A DNA stretch of 32,000 bases from Candidatus Thioglobus autotrophicus (GTDB taxonomy: Bacteria; Pseudomonadota; Gammaproteobacteria; PS1; Pseudothioglobaceae). Under the pieces are notes generated by a model, which saw only the letters and a list, made by a program, of their open reading frames with translations, was not told the origin of the DNA and searched no databases. The DNA is taken from assembly GCA_022448455.1 (NCBI GenBank), contig JAKUUR010000019.1, positions 1 through 32,000 of the forward strand, written 5' to 3'. This document shows, one piece after another, positions 24,873 to 32,000 of the stretch. The position numbers and the translations under genes were made by a program. Within the stretch, counting starts at the first letter, position 1, and each line of letters begins with the position of its first letter.

Positions 24873-27800
24873 TTAATGTAATGATTGTAATGATCTAACA
24901 ATCATCTTATCATGCGTCTTAAGGCCATCAAGCGTAGCAAATGCTGCTGCAACTGTTGTCATACATGGAACCTTGTGAGCCAAAGCTTGGCAACGAATAA
25001 CAGCTGCATCCTCCAATCCCTGAGTATCTTCAGTTGAACTGATAATCAAACTGATTTCATCATTTTTAACCAAATCCACAATATGAGGTGACCCTTCAGA
25101 AACCTTATTAACCATTGTACATTCTAAGCCTGCATTTTGGAGTATTTCTTGGTTAGTGCGTGTTGCCACAATTTCAAAGCCTTGATTATTGAGCCTTTCA
25201 CCTAATTCAACTAGGCGTTCTCTATCTAGAGTTCGAAGACTAACAAAAACCTTACCACTGGTAGGTATGATGTCACCTGCCGCTAGATAGGCCTTATCAC
25301 AAGCTGAAGGAAAGTCATGACCGATCCCCATAACTTCACCTGTTGATCTCATTTCTGGTCCAAGATAAGGATCAACACCTAAAAATTTATTGAATGGAAA
25401 AACAGACTCTTTCACAGAATAATGCTTTGGAATAACTTCTTTAATAAAACCTTGCTCTTTCAGTGAAATTCCTGTCATTGCTCGTACAGCTATACTTGCA
25501 AGAGAGATACCGGTCGCTTTAGAAACAAATGGAATTGTACGAGAAGCACGAGGATTCACTTCAATTACATAAATTTCATCATCTTGATAGGCTAACTGAG
25601 CATTCATTAGGCCAACAACTTTAAGCTCTTTTGCCATTAATTTAACTTGTCTACGCATCTCATCAAGAACCCCATTTGACAGAGAATGGGGAGGTAATGA
25701 GCAGGCCGAATCACCCGAATGAATACCCGCTTGTTCAATATGCTCCATGATGCCACCGATTACAACATCTTTTCCATCACAAACTACATCGATATCAACT
25801 TCTATAGCATGATCTAAGAATGAATCAAGCAATACTGGGGAGTCATTAGATACTTGAACAGCAGTTTGCATATAACGCTCAAGACTTTCCTTGTCATACA
25901 CAATTTCCATCGCCCGCCCACCAAGAACATAAGAAGGTCTAACAACCAAAGGAAACCCAATACTGTTTGCTTTGATAACTGCCTGCTCCTTCGAACGTGC
26001 AGCACTATTTACGGGCTGCTTAAGTCCTAACTTTTGAATCATCTTTTGGAAGCGCTCCCTGTCCTCGGCTAAATCAATAGACTCAGGACTGGTGCCAATA
26101 ATGTTTGCACCATTAAGTTCAAGTGCTCTTGCCAATTTAAGAGGTGTCTGACCGCCATAATGGACAATAATGCCTTCAGGCTTTTCAACTTCTATAACAG
26201 CCAAAACATCCTCAAGTGTAAGTGGCTCGAAATATAATCTATCAGAAATATCATAATCTGTCGAAACAGTCTCAGGATTGCAGTTCACCATAATTGTTTC
26301 ATAACCATCCTTTCTTAAAGCCAAAGAGGCGTGCACACAACAATAATCAAACTCAATTCCTTGGCCAATTCTATTGGGCCCCCCACCCAATATCATGATT
26401 TTTTTATTATTAGTAGGATTAGCTTCACACTCCGATTGATAAGTTGAGTATAGGTAAGCTGTTTGAGTGTCAAACTCTGCTGCACAGCTATCTACCCGCT
26501 TAAAGACAGGTTTAACCTTAAGTAATTCTCTCTTATTTTTTAAAGCTTTCTCTGAGCAATTTAGAAGTTGAGACAGGCGTTTATCTGAGAATCCTTTTTG
26601 CTTCAATTGAAGCATAACCTCGGCGTCAATTTCCTTCAATGAGATGCCTTTAATTTCATTTTCAGAAAGGATAAGATCTTCAATTTGTGCTAGGAACCAG
26701 AGGTCAATTTTTGTAAGGTCAAAAACCTCTTTTTTGGTCATCCCCATTCTAAAAGCATCCGCCACATAAAAAATTCTATCTGCACCTGCTGATAGTAATT
26801 CACTTCGAATCTTGCCTCTGGCGTCATCTGCTGAGATGTCGATTATTGGATCAAGACCTGACTTATCGGTCTCCAATCCTCGAAGTGCCTTTTGAAGAGA
26901 TTCCTGAAAAGTGGATCCCATTGCCATCACTTCGCCGACTGATTTCATTTGCGTGGTTAAGCGATCATCTGCCTTTGGAAACTTTTCAAATGCAAACCTA
27001 GGTATTTTCGTGACCACATAATCAATCGTTGGCTCAAATGAGGCAGGCGTCCTACCTCCAGTTATATCATTCTCGAGTTCGTCAAGCGTATAGCCTACAG
27101 CAAGTTTAGCTGCCACTTTAGCAATCGGAAAGCCAGTAGCCTTTGAAGCTAAAGCTGAAGAACGTGACACTCTTGGATTCATCTCAATAATAGTCAATTG
27201 TCCATTATCTGGGTTAAGTGCAAATTGAACATTGGAGCCGCCAGTATCGACACCAATCTCTCTTATAACTGCTAAAGAAGCATTTCGCATTACTTGATAT
27301 TCTTTATCTGTTAGTGTTTGAGCTGGAGCTATTGTTATTGAGTCACCTGTATGGATACCCATAGGATCAAAGTTTTCAATAGAACAAACAATAATGCAGT
27401 TGTCATTATGGTCACGAACTACCTCCATTTCAAATTCCTTCCAACCAATAATAGATTCTTCAATTAAGAGTTCATTTGTAGGAGATAAATCTAGTCCACG
27501 TTGACAGATTTCAATAAATTGTTCTTTGTTATATGCAACACCGCCACCGGTACCACCCATCGTAAATGAAGGGCGAATAATAGTAGGATAGCCCACTGTT
27601 TCTTGAACTCTGTGCGCATCTTCCATATTATGTGCTATTGCAGCCTTTGGCATATCTAAGCCAATTTTTAGCATTGCTTTACGGAATAATTCTCTGTCTT
27701 CAGCTTTATCAATAGCTTCTTTGTTGGCACCAATCATTTCAACATTATGCTTTGCCAATACGCCATGTCGTTCGAGATCTAATGCACAGTTAAGTGCAGT

Positions 27801-28079
27801 TTGACCCCCCATCGTAGGCAACAGAGCGTCTGGTTTTTCTTTTTCAATAATTTTTTCTAAAATTCTCCATACAATTGGCTCGATATAGGTGGCATCTGCC
27901 ATTTTGGGGTCGGTCATAATGGTGGCAGGATTTGAGTTAACTAAAATCACGCGATAACCTTCCTCTCGAAGAGCTTTACAAGCTTGCGTACCAGAATAAT
28001 CAAATTCACAGGCCTGACCAATAATGATAGGTCCAGCACCAATGATTAAAATACTTTTTATGTCTTCTCTTTTAGGCAT
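24873..28079 (-). CDS. carB: Carbamoyl-phosphate synthase large subunit
   Basis: CarB makes carbamoyl phosphate from ammonia, bicarbonate and two ATP for pyrimidine and arginine synthesis. It is 1068 aa, full length. Two homologous ATP-grasp halves are evident. The first starts at [24 protein letters not shown], with GQTALNCAL and the [10 protein letters not shown] loop. The second starts at [20 protein letters not shown], with [12 protein letters not shown] and [14 protein letters not shown]. An oligomerisation region lies between (about 400-550). The C-terminal MGS-like allosteric domain begins near 940 ([23 protein letters not shown]). It starts 17 bp after carA and ends 9 bp before greA. 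Confidence 0.98.
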   Translation of the reverse strand: MPKREDIKSILIIGAGPIIIGQACEFDYSGTQACKALREEGYRVILVNSNPATIMTDPKMADATYIEPIVWRILEKIIEKEKPDALLPTMGGQTALNCALDLERHGVLAKHNVEMIGANKEAIDKAEDRELFRKAMLKIGLDMPKAAIAHNMEDAHRVQETVGYPTIIRPSFTMGGTGGGVAYNKEQFIEICQRGLDLSPTNELLIEESIIGWKEFEMEVVRDHNDNCIIVCSIENFDPMGIHTGDSITIAPAQTLTDKEYQVMRNASLAVIREIGVDTGGSNVQFALNPDNGQLTIIEMNPRVSRSSALASKATGFPIAKVAAKLAVGYTLDELENDITGGRTPASFEPTIDYVVTKIPRFAFEKFPKADDRLTTQMKSVGEVMAMGSTFQESLQKALRGLETDKSGLDPIIDISADDARGKIRSELLSAGADRIFYVADAFRMGMTKKEVFDLTKIDLWFLAQIEDLILSENEIKGISLKEIDAEVMLQLKQKGFSDKRLSQLLNCSEKALKNKRELLKVKPVFKRVDSCAAEFDTQTAYLYSTYQSECEANPTNNKKIMILGGGPNRIGQGIEFDYCCVHASLALRKDGYETIMVNCNPETVSTDYDISDRLYFEPLTLEDVLAVIEVEKPEGIIVHYGGQTPLKLARALELNGANIIGTSPESIDLAEDRERFQKMIQKLGLKQPVNSAARSKEQAVIKANSIGFPLVVRPSYVLGGRAMEIVYDKESLERYMQTAVQVSNDSPVLLDSFLDHAIEVDIDVVCDGKDVVIGGIMEHIEQAGIHSGDSACSLPPHSLSNGVLDEMRRQVKLMAKELKVVGLMNAQLAYQDDEIYVIEVNPRASRTIPFVSKATGISLASIAVRAMTGISLKEQGFIKEVIPKHYSVKESVFPFNKFLGVDPYLGPEMRSTGEVMGIGHDFPSACDKAYLAAGDIIPTSGKVFVSLRTLDRERLVELGERLNNQGFEIVATRTNQEILQNAGLECTMVNKVSEGSPHIVDLVKNDEISLIISSTEDTQGLEDAAVIRCQALAHKVPCMTTVAAAFATLDGLKTHDKMIVRSLQSLH

Positions 28080-28096
28080 GCTTAACTACAAAATTT

Positions 28097-29218
28097 TCAT
28101 TGAGACATATGATTAATAAATTGGTCAAACAACATACTGATATCATGAGGACCCGGTGAAGCTTCGGGATGACCTTGAAAGCTAAATGCAGACTTGCCCT
28201 TGATCTTGACACCTTGTATTGTTTTATCGAACAAAGACCGATGGGTTACTTCAACATATTTAGGGAGGTCTTTTTCAGAGACAGTAAAGCCATGATTTTG
28301 TGATGTTATCATCACATTCTTTGAGTCTAAATCTTGTACAGGGTGATTTGCACCATGGTGGCCAAATTTCATTTTTTCTGTTTTGGCACCACTCGCAAGC
28401 GATAAAAGTTGATGACCCAAACAAATACCAAAAATTGGTAGGCCCTTTTCCAGTAATTTTTTTATATTCTCAATGGCATAGTCACAAGGTTCAGGATCGC
28501 CAGGACCGTTGGATAAAAAAATACCATCTGGATTGATATCTAGAACCTCTTCTGCCGGAGTTTCAGCATTAAATACAGTAAGCTCGCAACCTCTATCAAC
28601 CAACATTCTAAGGATGTTTTTCTTTACGCCATAATCATAGACTGCTACATTAAATTTCGAAGTCGCTTTACGAAAATCAGATTGCTCTAAATCATAACTT
28701 CCCTGACCAAAAGTATAGGTCTTAGTAGTAGACACTACCCTTGCTAAGTCCATATTTTTCAGACCGGAAAATGCTTTTGCTTTTTCAATAGTTTGATCTG
28801 AATTAATATTATTCGCAGCTTTAATACAACCTTTTAATGCTCCATTGATGCGCAAATGTCGAGTTAAAGCTCTAGTATCAATATTTGCAATCGCAACAAT
28901 ATTATTACTCGACAAGTAGTGTTCGAGACTCATCTCAGAACGCCAATTACTATGTGAAATTGGTAAGTCTCGAATAATTAAACCAGCAGCATAAACTCCA
29001 GAAGATTCTTCATCAACCATATTGATGCCCGTGTTACCAATATGGGGATAAGTTAGGACAACAATTTGTTGAGAGTAAGAGGGGTCTGTCAATATTTCTT
29101 GATACCCTGTCATGGCAGTATTAAAAACCACCTCTCCAACTGTTTCGCCTTTAGAACCAATTGACTTGCCCCTGAAAATTTGACCATCTTCAAGTGCTAG
29201 TATGGCGTTTTTAGGCAA
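28097..29218 (-). CDS. carA: Carbamoyl-phosphate synthase small (glutaminase) subunit
   Basis: CarA hydrolyses glutamine and channels ammonia to CarB. It is 373 aa. The N-terminal domain shows [26 protein letters not shown] in the usual place. The class I glutamine amidotransferase domain has the nucleophile C266 (GICLGHQLL) with H350 and E352 ([10 protein letters not shown]). The start is a TTG at 29218, backed by a strong AGGAG seven bases upstream and the correct N terminus [15 protein letters not shown] start has also been described for E. coli carA, as I recall. It is first in carA-carB-greA. Confidence 0.97.
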   Translation of the reverse strand: MPKNAILALEDGQIFRGKSIGSKGETVGEVVFNTAMTGYQEILTDPSYSQQIVVLTYPHIGNTGINMVDEESSGVYAAGLIIRDLPISHSNWRSEMSLEHYLSSNNIVAIANIDTRALTRHLRINGALKGCIKAANNINSDQTIEKAKAFSGLKNMDLARVVSTTKTYTFGQGSYDLEQSDFRKATSKFNVAVYDYGVKKNILRMLVDRGCELTVFNAETPAEEVLDINPDGIFLSNGPGDPEPCDYAIENIKKLLEKGLPIFGICLGHQLLSLASGAKTEKMKFGHHGANHPVQDLDSKNVMITSQNHGFTVSEKDLPKYVEVTHRSLFDKTIQGVKIKGKSAFSFQGHPEASPGPHDISMLFDQFINHMSQ

Positions 29219-29225
29219 AAGAATT

Positions 29226-29230
29226 CTCCT
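29226..29230 (-). promoter_or_regulatory. Shine-Dalgarno site deciding the TTG start of carA
   Basis: Minus-strand AGGAG lies seven bases before the TTG at 29218. The protein N terminus lines up with CarA from this codon, so the RBS and homology agree on a non-ATG start. Confidence 0.7.
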
Positions 29231-29305
29231 AGGGCGGATAGAAAAACTTGGGAAATTTTACCATGTGTTTGCTTGATATTTATCTTCAATTTTAGAATCC
29301 AGTGA

Positions 29306-29332
29306 TATAATTATAGCGCTGGCAACTATGAT
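29306..29332 (+). promoter_or_regulatory. Candidate -10 elements for thiS
   Basis: TATAAT (29306-29311, with CTTCAA 16 bp upstream) and TATGAT (29327-29332) both lie in the 123-bp gap between divergent carA and thiS. The second ends nine bases before the GTG start. I see no Shine-Dalgarno sequence for thiS. Which element is used cannot be told from sequence. Confidence 0.3.
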
Positions 29333-29341
29333 AAAAATAAA

Positions 29342-29542
29342 GTGAATATTCATGTAAACGGTGAAAGGTTAGAACTCCCTTTTAATTCAAATATTACAGA
29401 CCTTGTTGTTTATTTAGGATTTCAAAATCAGCGAATCGCACTCGAAGTAAACGAGTCAATCATTCCCAAATCAAAGCACTCAACGTTTTTATTGAGCGAT
29501 AACGATAAAGTTGAAGTAATTAATGCTGTTGGTGGTGGTTAG
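29342..29542 (+). CDS. thiS: Sulfur-carrier protein ThiS
   Basis: ThiS is a ubiquitin-fold carrier whose C-terminal glycine is thiocarboxylated to deliver sulfur for thiazole synthesis. It is 66 aa, beginning MNIHVNGERLELP. Residues 45-66 (PKSKHSTFLLSDNDKVEVINAVGGG, shown in part) have the family shape and end in the essential Gly-Gly. The start is GTG 29342. thiG, usually right behind thiS, is missing. Instead the next gene is on the opposite strand, converging to within 32 bp. The carrier could serve thiamine synthesis with a distant thiG, or another thiolation system. Confidence 0.93.
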   Translation: MNIHVNGERLELPFNSNITDLVVYLGFQNQRIALEVNESIIPKSKHSTFLLSDNDKVEVINAVGGG

Positions 29543-29574
29543 CTACAAGAGTTAGCAGAATCTTTGCATTAAGG

Positions 29575-30630
29575 TCAAATCATCCAGTCCTTTGATATTT
29601 CCTCAACCAAAAAAGGCTTCACACTAAATTGCTGCATAACACCAGAATCAAGTCGCACTTCAACATCAACATTTTCTGTCTCTCGCCCTTGAGAGTACCT
29701 TGCTAATATTTTAGCTGCTGTCTTTAAGTCTTTTTGATTGGGTTTGCCATCAATAATAGCTAAGGGGCCATTACAGCTTGTTGGATATAAATTAGTATAT
29801 TGGTTACGATAACCTTCCAAAAAATTTACCTCACCCTCTTCACGAGCAATGATCATTTTATATCGCTGATTAGGTCGGATATGTCTCCCGACTTTAAGCA
29901 TCATTAAATCATCCAACTCATACTCACGAGAGCCTCGAGCTTCCCACATATCAACCAATTTATCGGAATACTTCTTATCAGTAAGAAAACAACACCCACC
30001 AGCTGGGGTTGCATAATCATCAAAACCAAACTGATCGGCCAAATTCATTTGAGGTTTTCTACTTCTTCCAGAGTAATTTAACAGTTGCTCACGATCAACC
30101 CATCCTTCAATTTCAGGTTTTGTTGGTGGTAGTAGTTGTGCACTCAAAGGACGCAACAATAAATCATCTGCGCCAGATTCTTTTTGCACTATAGGCATAG
30201 TATCCTTGCGTTGTGACATCGGTCTCTGTCCCATCACTTCGCCTGTGATAATAAAATCAAAATCGTTAGCTAGCATCCATTCTTTGGCTTTTTTAACCAT
30301 GAAGCCTTTACAGTCTAGACATGGATTCATATTTTTTCCATAACCGTGTTTTGGATTCAGAAGCACATCACGATACTCTTCAATCACATCAATAATATGA
30401 AGCTTAACACCTAGCTGTTCAGCAACCCATAGTGCATTATTACGCTTCGGCTTGTCTTTTTTCTGCTTGCGTATTGCGTGAGTATGCCCCTCTACACAAA
30501 AACCTGTAAAAAAATTAATACCTTCAACATGAACGCCCTGATCGATTATTAATTTAGTACTAAGCAATGAATCAAGACCACCAGAAATGAGTGAAACTGC
30601 TTTGATAGGTTTTTTTGTTATTTGAGTCAT
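29575..30630 (-). CDS. PP-loop ATPase, tRNA-thiolase-like (MnmA/ThiI-related)
   Basis: This 351-aa adenylating enzyme of the PP-loop superfamily probably acts in sulfur transfer to tRNA or another acceptor. The PP-loop motif SGGLDS is at 16-21. C104 and C107 (MNPCLDCKGFMVKKA) resemble the NPCxxCNxxIKF segment of MnmA. The block ITGEVMGQRPMSQRKD follows, and a second cysteine pair C213-C214 occurs in ATPAGGCCFLTDKKYSDKL. The C-terminal third (from about 230) has MMLKVGRHIRPNQRYKMIIAREEGE and a region similar to a small NFACT-R-like fold, so it is not standard MnmA (TrmU) or ThiI, which differ in their extra domains. Families with this layout are annotated only as predicted thiouridylases. It lies 25 bp before prmA's stop, on the same strand, and converges on thiS. 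Confidence 0.75.
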   Translation of the reverse strand: MTQITKKPIKAVSLISGGLDSLLSTKLIIDQGVHVEGINFFTGFCVEGHTHAIRKQKKDKPKRNNALWVAEQLGVKLHIIDVIEEYRDVLLNPKHGYGKNMNPCLDCKGFMVKKAKEWMLANDFDFIITGEVMGQRPMSQRKDTMPIVQKESGADDLLLRPLSAQLLPPTKPEIEGWVDREQLLNYSGRSRKPQMNLADQFGFDDYATPAGGCCFLTDKKYSDKLVDMWEARGSREYELDDLMMLKVGRHIRPNQRYKMIIAREEGEVNFLEGYRNQYTNLYPTSCNGPLAIIDGKPNQKDLKTAAKILARYSQGRETENVDVEVRLDSGVMQQFSVKPFLVEEISKDWMI

Positions 30631-30655
30631 AGTTAAACTAATCTAAAACTAATTA

Positions 30656-31537
30656 TTAATATTTTCTTGTACCACATACTCTACACCATTCATCTTTGCT
30701 AGATATTTCTAAATTTGAAAAATACTGGGCATAACAATTTACAATCATATCAATCTGTTCTTTTAAAATTCCAGACAGAACCAACAAACCATTCGGACGA
30801 ACGAGTTTTGCAAATAGAGAGACTAATTCAATCAAAGGATTTGTAAGGATATTTGCTACCAACAGATCACATTTACCAAAATCACTCTCTTCTTCTGAAT
30901 GCATTGTTGTAATTATGTTTTCACATTGATTATCAGCTACATTTTCTCTTGTAGCATGAACTGCCTGTGGGTCGTTATCAATTGCAAGAACAATTTTAGC
31001 ACCCAACTTTGCTGCTGCTATAGCTAATACACCAGTTCCACAACCGAAATCTATAACATTTAAATTTTTTGGTGGGTTTGCATCCAAATATTGGAGGCAT
31101 AATTCTGTTGTTTGATGAGTTCCTGTGCCAAATGCCAAGCCTGGGTTCATATTAATTACAACGGCACCAATGGGTAATTGAGCTTGTTTTTCCCAAGAGG
31201 GGCAAATCCAAAGACTTTTACCAAACTGCATTGCATGGAAATCCTTTTTACATTCCTCTTCCCAAACTCGATCCTTGAGTAGATTAAAAGTTAACACTTC
31301 GACATTACATATCTCTAACAGCGTAGCTTTAATATCCTTCTGATTAAGATCAGAATGGAATAAAGCATTAATAGTGACATTTTCCCATAATGGCATATGA
31401 CCGACTGGTGGTTCATAGATAGCGTTGTCAAAGGCATCTGAATAAGTAATCGAGATACTTCCCAAACCCATCAGCACTTCGGAAACAAGATCAGCTTGAT
31501 TCCGCTCAATTTGAAGTGATAATTGAATCCAATCCAT
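30656..31537 (-). CDS. prmA: Ribosomal protein L11 methyltransferase PrmA
   Basis: PrmA trimethylates L11 using SAM. It is 293 aa with an N-terminal substrate-recognition domain (about 1-90) starting WIQLSLQIERNQADLVSEVL. The Rossmann methyltransferase domain has NPGLAFGTGTHQTTELCLQYL (131-151), motif I VIDFGCGTGVLAIAAAKLGA (161-180), the acidic DND motif (187-189) and the DLLVANILTNPLIEL block. The NPGLAFGTGTH signature is specific to PrmA. It is probably co-transcribed with the PP-loop gene below it. Confidence 0.97.
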   Translation of the reverse strand: MDWIQLSLQIERNQADLVSEVLMGLGSISITYSDAFDNAIYEPPVGHMPLWENVTINALFHSDLNQKDIKATLLEICNVEVLTFNLLKDRVWEEECKKDFHAMQFGKSLWICPSWEKQAQLPIGAVVINMNPGLAFGTGTHQTTELCLQYLDANPPKNLNVIDFGCGTGVLAIAAAKLGAKIVLAIDNDPQAVHATRENVADNQCENIITTMHSEEESDFGKCDLLVANILTNPLIELVSLFAKLVRPNGLLVLSGILKEQIDMIVNCYAQYFSNLEISSKDEWCRVCGTRKY

Positions 31538-31588
31538 AAGTAGAAAATTATACCTATGGTTATTCTTACTAGACTGTTTGAATAGAAC

Positions 31589-32000
31589 TCAGATTATATC
31601 TTTAACTGAAACCAAGGCTTTTGCAAGCTTGTCAGGCTCTGTTCCTCCACCTTGCGCCATGTCAGCGCGTCCGCCACCTTTACCACCAATTTGAGTAGCA
31701 ATGTGATTCAAAATCTTACCAGCTTGATATTTATCTGTAAGGTCCTTAGTAACACCCACAACTAGTGACACTTTTTCTCCAGAAACAACGGCTAAAACTA
31801 CTACAGCTGAACCTAATTTATGTTTCAGTTTATCGGCTAAATCTCTAAGATCCTTAGCACCAACGTCAGAAACTTCAGTAGCTAGTATTTTGACGCCATT
31901 TACCTCAATCGCTTTGCTTGTTAATTCGTCATCCTGACCACTTGCCAATTGTTTTTGGAAGGTTGCAATTTGTTTCTCAAGATTTTTTTTATTTTTGAGT
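31589..32000 (-). CDS. alaS: Alanyl-tRNA synthetase, C-terminal fragment (continues beyond window)
   Basis: The minus-strand frame runs from the window edge to a TGA at 31589-31591, giving about 137 C-terminal residues. The DHHA1/C-Ala region is recognisable from VVLAVVSGEKVSLVVGVTKDLT, followed by NHIATQIGGKGGGRADMAQGGG (shown in part), the conserved glycine-rich motif near the AlaRS C terminus. It ends KALVSVKDII. The catalytic and editing domains lie outside the window. It precedes prmA by 51 bp on the same strand. Confidence 0.95.
   Translation of the reverse strand, partial: LKNKKNLEKQIATFQKQLASGQDDELTSKAIEVNGVKILATEVSDVGAKDLRDLADKLKHKLGSAVVVLAVVSGEKVSLVVGVTKDLTDKYQAGKILNHIATQIGGKGGGRADMAQGGGTEPDKLAKALVSVKDII

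Noticed and set aside
30009..30194. Small plus-strand frame inside the PP-loop gene (with similar shadows in gltD, carA and dsrK)
   Set aside because: These are antisense to well-supported genes, with no RBS and no recognisable protein features.
1..32000. CRISPR arrays, insertion sequences, toxin-antitoxin or phage genes
   Set aside because: I found no regularly spaced repeats, transposase motifs or terminal inverted repeats on reading both strands.

Overview
The window is an AT-rich, tightly packed stretch of a gammaproteobacterial chromosome. Most genes are separated by a few bases or overlap, and there are no insertion sequences, phage genes, CRISPR arrays or rRNA. The gene set (lpxK, Lol lipoprotein export, Na+-pumping oxaloacetate decarboxylase, infA, metF, hemD, dsrC-dsrM-dsrK, gltD, rplS, xerD, carAB, greA, prmA, alaS) fits a marine sulfur-oxidising lineage such as the SUP05/Arctic96BD-19 (Thioglobaceae) group. 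That placement is inferred from gene content and composition and was not tested phylogenetically.

Layout. 1-2530: lpxK (minus, cut by the window edge) is divergent from a two-gene lol operon, permease then LolD. 2625-6135 (minus): infA, tRNA-Leu(CAA) and oadG-oadA-oadB form one compact array. 6241-8408: metF (plus), then hemD and an unrecognised small gene (minus). 8581-11095 (plus): a Na+/Ca2+-exchanger-type protein of distinctly higher G+C, then tsaE and an N-acetylmuramoyl-L-alanine amidase, all overlapping. 11090-15426 (minus): gltD, then dsrC-dsrM-dsrK, a sulfur-trafficking and membrane redox module lacking dsrAB, dsrEFH and dsrJOP. 15738-17050 (plus): rplS with a clear promoter and terminator, then xerD. 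17047-29218 (minus): a run of eleven genes, carA-carB-greA, a fused aldolase/short-chain dehydrogenase, mtnP, apt, mtnA, a class V aminotransferase, and two acetyltransferases flanking a small membrane protein. 29342-32000: thiS (plus) facing a PP-loop sulfurtransferase-like gene, then prmA and the 3' part of alaS (minus).

The most interesting part is 19910-24390. MtnP releases adenine and methylthioribose-1-phosphate from methylthioadenosine, Apt recycles the adenine, and MtnA isomerises the sugar. The next gene encodes a class II aldolase fused to a dehydrogenase. Together these would make a complete DHAP-shunt-type salvage route for methylthioadenosine and/or 5'-deoxyadenosine, with the last two steps on one polypeptide and none of the classical mtnB/C/D genes nearby. 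Second in interest is the stand-alone dsrC-dsrM-dsrK cluster. The window also holds two further sulfur-transfer candidates, an orphan thiS and a ThiI/MnmA-like PP-loop enzyme. Most of the rest is ordinary housekeeping.
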